Shown here: one piece after another, positions 24,542 to 29,264 of the stretch
How the letters are laid out: every line of letters starts with the position of its first letter
How positions within the stretch are numbered: the stretch's first letter is position 1
NCBI GenBank assembly: GCA_047621945.1
Contig: JBLHMK010000017.1
Span: 1 to 29,264, forward strand
Reading direction: 5' to 3'
Source of the DNA: JAFMKE01 sp047621945
GTDB lineage: Bacteria > Bacteroidota > Bacteroidia > Chitinophagales > UBA8649
DNA length: 29,264 nt
The notes under the pieces: generated by a model
Databases searched by the model: none
Told to the model about the DNA's origin: nothing
What the model saw: the letters and a program-made list of their open reading frames with translations, nothing else
Position numbers and translations under genes: made by a program

Positions 24542-24663
24542 AGTTACTGTCTAAAACACGAATTCTAACTAACTTAGTATTACCGTCATTTAATCAGATA
24601 AAATCTTGATTTGGTGCGCTGCAAGATTATTAAAATTGATTTTTAAATTAAACCTGTATTATT

Positions 24664-25077
24664 ATGAGTGCCCTATTAATTAATCCCCTTGCATTCCTAT
24701 TATTCACCATTGCAAGTTGTGATAAAAAAGAGCTTGTCAGGGAGAATGTTGCCGTGAATATTGAATTCCGTGTAAAGAAATCTAATGGGGATCTATGGAT
24801 TGGTAAAAAGGTCTAATTGACGGCGAATAAATATGATCTTTTCTCTGGTCAAGCTAAGGGGACTCAATTTAACAAAATAGCCTATACCAATACTAACGGT
24901 ATTGTACGATGGAGCAACATGAGTTATAATATCAATGAAAAAGAAACTATTCGGATTATAGGCTTAGGTAGTATTTTCGCCAAGAACGAAGTATATCAAG
25001 GGGAGGCTAGTATATATTGCGTCTTAGTTGACTCTCCTGGATTTCTTAAGACTGGGTTCCATACCATAAACTCTTAA
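24664..25077 (+). pseudogene. Lipoprotein gene interrupted by an in-frame TAA
   Basis: From ATG 24664 the frame encodes a lipoprotein signal peptide ending in the lipobox TIASC (Cys19), then DKKELVRENVAVNIEFRVKK, and stops at TAA 24814-24816 (codon 51). The same frame resumes at once with LTANKYDLFSGQAKGTQFNK and stays coding-like for 87 codons to TAA at 25077. The joined product would be about 138 residues: a small lipoprotein whose body resembles a carboxypeptidase-regulatory-like beta sandwich (strand NGDLWIGKKV, then NTNGIVRW). A single base change explains the stop, so this looks like a recent nonsense mutation. The signal peptide lacks the usual Lys/Arg, and an in-frame TAA upstream rules out a longer start. 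The second half alone, from TTG 24817, would have no export signal. Confidence 0.7.
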
Positions 25078-25328
25078 CTCAAGCTATTCCCCTTTGCTTA
25101 AGTATAACACTTGCTAAGGTGAATGCTATGATTGGTAAAATGCATCCACGTTCATTTATCTAACTCCTTAGCTCTTCAATTCTAATCACTGCCAGATGGA
25201 TTATCAAGAAAATAATTATCTTCACAATTAATCTAAGCATTCAAATTTACGGCTGCTAAACAATATGTACTTGTTAGGTGTAAATAAATCACTGTGGTTC
25301 ATCGAGAATTAGAAGTTAGAGTATAGTT

Positions 25329-26453
25329 ATGGAAAATAACATCCTATCACAGTTGATAAATAATCTCCCTCAATATATTTGGTGGAAAGATCTAAATTCT
25401 ACATTTCTCGGATGTAACGACAACCTGCTATATTATTTGGAGTTGAAACATAGAAAGGAATTAGTTGGGAAAACCGATTACGAACTCTTTAGTAAAAAAG
25501 AGGCCGACGCTTTCACAAAGACTGATAGAGAAATCATGTCGACGGGTAAAGCTCAGTTAAATTTTGAAGAATGTATCACCTTGCCTGGACAAGGTAAGAG
25601 ATGGTTGTCCACGTCTAAAGTGCCTATGTTCGATGATGACAAAAATATCATTGGGACAATTGGTATGTTTAGTGATATTACTGCATTAAAAACAATGCAA
25701 ATTACTATTGATGAGCATAACAAAGAGCTATTGGAACGTAGCTATCAATTAGAGCAAGCAAATAAAGCTTTAGAACTAGCCAATATTGATTTGGAGAAAT
25801 TTACGTTTGCCACCTCTCATGACTTGAAAGGACCCGTTCGCACAATGATCAATTTTGCCGACCTTTTAAAAGAAAAGGAAGAAAATAATCTTGATGACAC
25901 CTCTCTTCAATATATTGATTTCATCTGTAGTTCGGCAAACAGAATGGGGACCTTGATTGATGATATTTTAAATTATGCTAGGACAGGTGCTGAGGAATTA
26001 GTATCCAAACCAATAGACCTCAAGAGTTTAGTTGCTCGTAAAATAATTGATATGAAGCTTCTGATAAATTCAAAATCAGCAGTTTTGAATATAAACCTAC
26101 CTACAGATAAAGTAAATTGTTATCCTCATATGATTGGTTTGATATTTAACAATCTTATTATCAATGGGATTAAGTACAATCAATCATCCACTCCAACGAT
26201 TAATTGCACTTACAGCGAAAGTGAGGATTATTGGGTTTTTCTTGTAGAAGATAATGGAATAGGGATAAATCCAAAATTCGCAAAACAGATTTTCGAACCT
26301 TTCAGAAGATTGGTGGGTGAAAACTATGAAGGCTCTGGAATTGGACTTTCAATATGCAAACGGGTGGCCAAGCTTCACAACGGGGACATTTGGCTAGAAG
26401 AAACTAAACAAGGAAATACAGTCTTTAAGTTTAACATCTCAAAAAATTTATAA
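25329..26453 (+). CDS. Cytoplasmic PAS-domain sensor histidine kinase (orphan)
   Basis: The 374-residue kinase has no membrane segment. Residues 1-120 form a PAS domain (LPQYIWWKDLNSTFLGCND through GTIGMFSDITAL). A coiled coil follows (LLERSYQLEQANKALELANI). The HisKA domain has phospho-acceptor His164 in ATSHDLKGPVRTM. The ATPase domain carries the N box (NNLIINGIKYNQ), the G1 box VEDNGIGI, the F box IFEPFRRL and the G2 box GSGIGLSICK. It ends without a receiver domain and no response regulator gene adjoins it. The arrangement resembles phytochrome-type or PAS_4 kinases of Bacteroidota. Signal and partner are unknown. Confidence 0.9.
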   Translation: MENNILSQLINNLPQYIWWKDLNSTFLGCNDNLLYYLELKHRKELVGKTDYELFSKKEADAFTKTDREIMSTGKAQLNFEECITLPGQGKRWLSTSKVPMFDDDKNIIGTIGMFSDITALKTMQITIDEHNKELLERSYQLEQANKALELANIDLEKFTFATSHDLKGPVRTMINFADLLKEKEENNLDDTSLQYIDFICSSANRMGTLIDDILNYARTGAEELVSKPIDLKSLVARKIIDMKLLINSKSAVLNINLPTDKVNCYPHMIGLIFNNLIINGIKYNQSSTPTINCTYSESEDYWVFLVEDNGIGINPKFAKQIFEPFRRLVGENYEGSGIGLSICKRVAKLHNGDIWLEETKQGNTVFKFNISKNL

Positions 26454-26470
26454 ATTCAGTATTACTAGGG

Positions 26471-26495
26471 CTCAAACGCATCCATCGAGTTTGAG
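26471..26495 (+). terminator. Possible terminator hairpin after the histidine kinase
   Basis: CTCAAAC (26471-26477) and GTTTGAG (26489-26495) form a perfect 7-bp stem with an 11-base loop. There is no real U-tract (ATCTTATAAA follows), so it may instead be a binding site or chance. Confidence 0.3.
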
Positions 26496-26566
26496 ATCTT
26501 ATAAAACATGGATTAATTATTGCAACACTCTTATTAATTATTCTTATTTTCAAAAAAATATTACAA

Positions 26567-27133
26567 ATGCCTAGATTTATTTTCACCCTATCCCTCGCTA
26601 TTCTTTTTGCTTTTACAGCCAATGCTCAAGTTACTCTAAATGATGTGACCTTGCCTGTCAAACTTTCTTTCAATGAGCAATCACTTGATTTAAATGGGGC
26701 GGGTATCCGATCAAAATTTGTGTTCAAATTATATACCATTGGTTTATACCTTTCTAAAAAGAGCAGTGATGGAAATGCCATTCTAAAAGCTAATGACCAC
26801 ATGGCTGTTCGGTTTGAAATTACTTCAGATATGATTAACAGCGAGAATATGAGTGAGGCTATTAACGAAGGTTTTGATAAAAGCACGAATGAGAATACTT
26901 CAGCTATCAGAATAAGAATCGATAAAATGCTAAAAGCTTTTTCAAGCCAGGCAATTAGTATTGGTGATTTATTTGAGATTGTTTATGCCCCAGGCGCTGG
27001 AACTGCAATTTATAAAAATGGGAAATTAAAAAGCACCATTGAAGGATTGGATTTCAAAAAAGCCCTATTCGGTATTTGGATCTCAGATAACTCGATTAAT
27101 AGTGGATTAAAAAAGGACTTATTGAACCAATAG
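26567..27133 (+). CDS. Exported chalcone-isomerase-like protein
   Basis: The 188-residue protein has a signal peptide (MPRFIFTLSLAILFAFTANA, cut before Q). Its body matches the chalcone isomerase-like family found in many Gram-negative bacteria: LNGAGIRSKFVFKLYTIGLY near the N-terminus, a helix with INEGFDKSTNEN, GDLFEIVYAPGAGTAIYKNG, and FKKALFGIWISDNSI near the end. Bacterial members are not flavonoid enzymes as a rule. They are thought to bind small hydrophobic molecules in the periplasm, without a defined reaction. Expression signals are weak. Confidence 0.85.
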   Translation: MPRFIFTLSLAILFAFTANAQVTLNDVTLPVKLSFNEQSLDLNGAGIRSKFVFKLYTIGLYLSKKSSDGNAILKANDHMAVRFEITSDMINSENMSEAINEGFDKSTNENTSAIRIRIDKMLKAFSSQAISIGDLFEIVYAPGAGTAIYKNGKLKSTIEGLDFKKALFGIWISDNSINSGLKKDLLNQ

Positions 27134-27160
27134 CCCTCGTGAGTGTGAGCATTAACTTGC

Positions 27161-27837
27161 TTATTTTTTATCAAGGTATAAAATCTCATCTCTAGCGATT
27201 TCCTCTGCTAACTCATTAAACAACTTACTGAGTTCAACCAAACATTGACTTCTAGCGTTCAAAAACGCACCATCATTATTGGCGAATTTCATCCAAACCC
27301 TCAAAGTAAAATCAATTTTTTCTTTGTAAATCTCATTGTATACAAAGTTCGGTGGCTTCTCATCAAAAATGAAATCAAATCTCATCATTCTCTCTTCAGC
27401 TTTTTGTCTAATCTCATCGAGATTCTCTCTAAAGTTAATTTTACCAATTACATCAATTCTTCTAAAGCCAGTTTTTGAATACTCTTTGAAGGTATTATCC
27501 AAAAGGAGTCTATTGGGGATTTCAACATGTTGCCCTTTTACATTTAATATTTTCATAGAACACAAACTTACTCGCAACACATTCCCAAAGGCATTATTGG
27601 AGTATATCAAATCACCTAAATCCAATGAACCTCTTATGGAAATAATTAGTCCTGATAAAATATTTGCAGCGGTATGCTGAAAAGCAAATGAAAGGGCCAT
27701 CTGCTTAAAACATAGAAAAGTGAAATAACGATTAAGGCAATAATGGCATTGGGGATCATCTCAATCATCGTGGTCAACCATATCTCTAATTTATCGAACA
27801 ATTTTTCGAAAGCTACTTCAAGGCTTTTTGTTTTCAT
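27161..27837 (-). pseudogene. MscS-family mechanosensitive channel with internal deletion and frameshift
   Basis: The 5' frame (ATG 27837) encodes a short N-terminal helix and the first membrane segment, IEMIPNAIIALIVISLFYVL, then SR, before running into non-coding-like sequence and a stop at 27646. In another frame, from 27700, a typical MscS core begins: LSFAFQHTAANILSGLIISI (pore-lining helix end), GDLIYS, NVKGQHVEIPNRLLLDN, and the cytoplasmic beta and alpha/beta domains to 27161. In intact relatives several dozen residues, forming the second membrane segment and the first part of the pore helix, separate these two parts. Here they adjoin within a few bases. So the gene lost an internal segment of a length not divisible by three. 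It cannot make a functional channel. Confidence 0.8.
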
Positions 27838-28044
27838 GGTGAATTATAAGGTAAGCGTGAAAATTGCGCAGTTATACTAGAATGTCCAAAAAATTAAACT
27901 TTTCATAAAAACTCCACACATGGGTTTCTCTATATAGCCATTATTACTTCCTTCTTGAATTTTGCTAAACTATGATTACTCTCAATCTAGAAATTCTTAA
28001 CTTCAACAAATGAAAAGCACCTAAAAACTCAAGTCTCTTTAATC

Positions 28045-28389
28045 ATGAATGAATTTCTGTTTTCTTATGGAACCTTGCAACTTGAGAAAGTACAGTTAGC
28101 TTCCTTCGGTCGCCTACTATCAGGAACTAAAGAGGTATTAGAAGGATTTAAATTAGAACAAATTCAAATTACGGAAGAAGCGGTTCTTGAGAAGAGCGAA
28201 CAAAAATTCCATCCTATTGCCATTCCTAGCAATAACAATAAGGATAAAATAAGTGGAATTTTATACACAATAAGTAGCCAAGAACTTAAACAAGCTGACC
28301 AATACGAAGTTTCCGACTACCAAAGAGTTCGAGCTACTTTTTGTTCGGGTAAAGAAGGATGGATATACATAAAATTCATTCCCAGCTAA
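28045..28389 (+). CDS. Gamma-glutamylcyclotransferase-like (AIG2/GGCT fold) protein
   Basis: The 114-residue protein shows the fold's N-terminal FSYGTLQ substrate loop, the SGTKEVLEGFKLEQ segment, GILYTISSQEL, and the acidic residue Glu88 in ADQYEVSDYQRV at the position of the catalytic Glu. Family members cyclise gamma-glutamyl amines or peptides to 5-oxoproline; the substrate here is unknown. The gene stands alone between gene remnants yet appears intact. Confidence 0.85.
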   Translation: MNEFLFSYGTLQLEKVQLASFGRLLSGTKEVLEGFKLEQIQITEEAVLEKSEQKFHPIAIPSNNNKDKISGILYTISSQELKQADQYEVSDYQRVRATFCSGKEGWIYIKFIPS

Positions 28390-28766
28390 GATTACGTCAA
28401 GCACCTTCTATACAAATAGCACGTAACTATGCTTAAACTAAAAAGGGCTTCCGTTAGAGCCTCTAAATATAAATAAGGGTATAGCACCCTTGTCTAGAAT
28501 GGCTGCGTACTTGCCGGAAAGAAATGAGATATCAATTTCCAGTCATTCCCTATTAAGCATAAACCATCATACAAATTGCTTAATAAAATGGAATTGAACT
28601 GCCCTTTTTAAATAAACAACTAGCTCAAAAAGGCAAATGTCCACTGAATTAAATTTCATAGAACTGTTAGGCGAGCAAATTAATTTTTAAAGCCCTTGAG
28701 GAATTATTCTTAAGTTTTTAGTGTCCATTAAATATATAAATTATATAAAAGTCTAAAAACCTATAC
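28390..28766. other. Gene-free stretch with small hairpins and a possible gene fragment
   Basis: No intact gene is seen. AAGGGT/ACCCTT (28475-28480, 28486-28491) forms a small hairpin without a U-tract. TGCCCTTTTT (28600-28609) and AAAAAGGCA (28627-28635) are imperfect inverted copies. A frame from ATG 28637 gives MSTELNFIELLGEQINF and stops; another frame just downstream gives FKALEELFLSF and stops. Together these look like a short remnant of a lost gene, but the evidence is weak. Confidence 0.35.
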
Positions 28767-29176
28767 ATGCTCAATCTAGATGAAGACTTAGCTTCTACCC
28801 ATCTGCGAGAAATGGCAACTTACTTCAATGCCAAATTAGATGAGGGTAACGATGCCTCAACGATCACCATGGATAATGAGGCAAAGGGGTTTGTCAGAAG
28901 ATCGACCATATCGAAACCGATATCACTATCGCCAAACTAAGCCGACTCTTCGGTTTGAGCCAAAAAAAGCTTCAAATTGTTGTAAAGTATCTTTATAGCG
29001 ACTCAGTTAGTCACTACATTTTAAACCTTCGAATGGGGCATGCGCGACCTTTATTTAAAACTACAAATCTTAAGGTATCCCAAGTATGCGCTCAAATAGG
29101 CCTATCTATCCATTGTTATTTCGCCAAAGTATTCAAGAACAGGTTTGGCGTATCACCAAGTAAATTCAGGAAATGA
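28767..29176 (+). pseudogene. AraC-family regulator remnant (ends kept, middle lost)
   Basis: From ATG 28767 one frame encodes MLNLDEDLASTHLREMATYF and, further on, GNDASTITMDNEAKGFVRR, like the N-terminus of Bacteroidota AraC proteins, then stops after about 58 codons. A second frame encodes a near-complete AraC DNA-binding domain: KIDHIETDITIAKLSRLFGL, SQKKLQIVVKYLY, LRMGHARPLF, VSQVCAQIGLS, and the classic end YFAKVFKNRFGVSPSKFRK with TGA at 29176. About 200 residues that normally separate the two parts are missing. Some consensus positions in the HTH domain are also altered (VVK for GFK, HCYF for SYF). The nearest ordinary start for the HTH part is TTG 28955, inside the domain. I regard it as a dead gene. 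Confidence 0.7.
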
Positions 29177-29221
29177 CTAAAGCATTAACAAAGTACTTCT
29201 ATTACATAAGCTACTCTCTTC

Positions 29222-29264
29222 TTATTTAGAAATAACTATCTTGCCATCAATTAACCAAACCAAA
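29222..29264 (-). other. Possible 3' end of a gene entering from the right edge
   Basis: On the minus strand a frame encodes LVWLIDGKIVISK and ends with TAA at 29224-29222. Thirteen codons are too few to judge. The Lys/Ile/Val-rich ending would suit an exported protein's C-terminus. The rest lies outside the window. Confidence 0.2.

Noticed and set aside
24814..24816. Programmed readthrough or recoding of the TAA in the lipoprotein gene.
   Set aside because: No recoding structure is evident, and several other genes nearby are also damaged; a nonsense mutation is simpler.
27646..27720. Programmed frameshift in the MscS gene.
   Set aside because: A membrane segment's worth of sequence is missing between the two frames, so shifting alone could not restore a channel.
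28475..28491. Rho-independent terminator after the GGCT-like gene.
   Set aside because: The stem is only 6 bp and no U-tract follows on either strand.
1..29264. tRNA, rRNA, CRISPR array, insertion sequence, prophage or defence island.
   Set aside because: No cloverleaf, regular spaced repeats, transposase, integrase, phage structural gene or defence nuclease was recognised on either strand.

Overview
This window is a stretch of Bacteroidota chromosome, AT-rich by eye. The evidence is a short primary sigma factor lacking region 1.1, several upstream sequences matching the Bacteroidota promoter (TTG, about 17-23 bp, TAnnTTTG), genes that mostly lack a strong Shine-Dalgarno, a TonB-dependent receptor with an N-terminal carboxypeptidase-like domain, a 484-residue long-form GAPDH and an LptF-type permease. 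I cannot place it below phylum with confidence; a marine or environmental flavobacterial or cytophagal lineage would fit. I see no tRNA, rRNA, CRISPR array, insertion sequence or prophage.

Layout. (1) 1-2461, minus: most of a TonB-dependent outer-membrane receptor, running off the left edge, with its own promoter. (2) 2581-7792: housekeeping genes. A 2-hydroxyacid dehydrogenase overlaps rsmA on the minus strand; a leucyl aminopeptidase and pdxA are coupled on the plus strand; def and ruvX are coupled on the minus strand. (3) 7804-8826, minus: rplU and rpmA with promoter and terminator. L27 is fused to an Ala/Lys-rich linker and a helix-hairpin-helix domain. (4) 8947-13096, minus: START-like protein, LptF/LptG permease, PAP2 phosphatase and GT39 glycosyltransferase, tightly packed or overlapping. 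They read as one cell-envelope (LPS/lipid A) operon, divergent from rpoD. (5) 13211-18871, plus: rpoD with promoter and terminator, long-form gap, ffh preceded by a block of palindromes, then an unrecognised gene coupled to an FAD oxidoreductase. (6) 18868-24437, minus: a decayed or atypically started gene, a 33-residue membrane peptide, an ABC-F ATPase whose second nucleotide site is degenerate, and a secreted GH2 beta-galactosidase separated from the ABC-F gene by two strong palindromes. (7) 24438-29264: a looser region mixing intact genes (PAS histidine kinase, chalcone-isomerase-like protein, gamma-glutamylcyclotransferase-like protein) with broken ones: a lipoprotein with an in-frame stop, an MscS channel with an internal deletion, and an AraC regulator reduced to its two ends.

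How it fits together. The left two thirds is conserved core: translation and protein maturation (rsmA, def, L21, L27, Ffh, ABC-F), transcription (RpoD), vitamin B6 (PdxA), glycolysis (GAPDH) and envelope building (LptF, PAP2, GT39). The right third is accessory and visibly eroding. I found no clear new defence or biosynthetic system. The strongest oddities are the L27-HhH fusion, the inactive-looking second site of the ABC-F protein, the ordered palindromes before ffh and between the ABC-F and lacZ genes, and the cluster of gene remnants.
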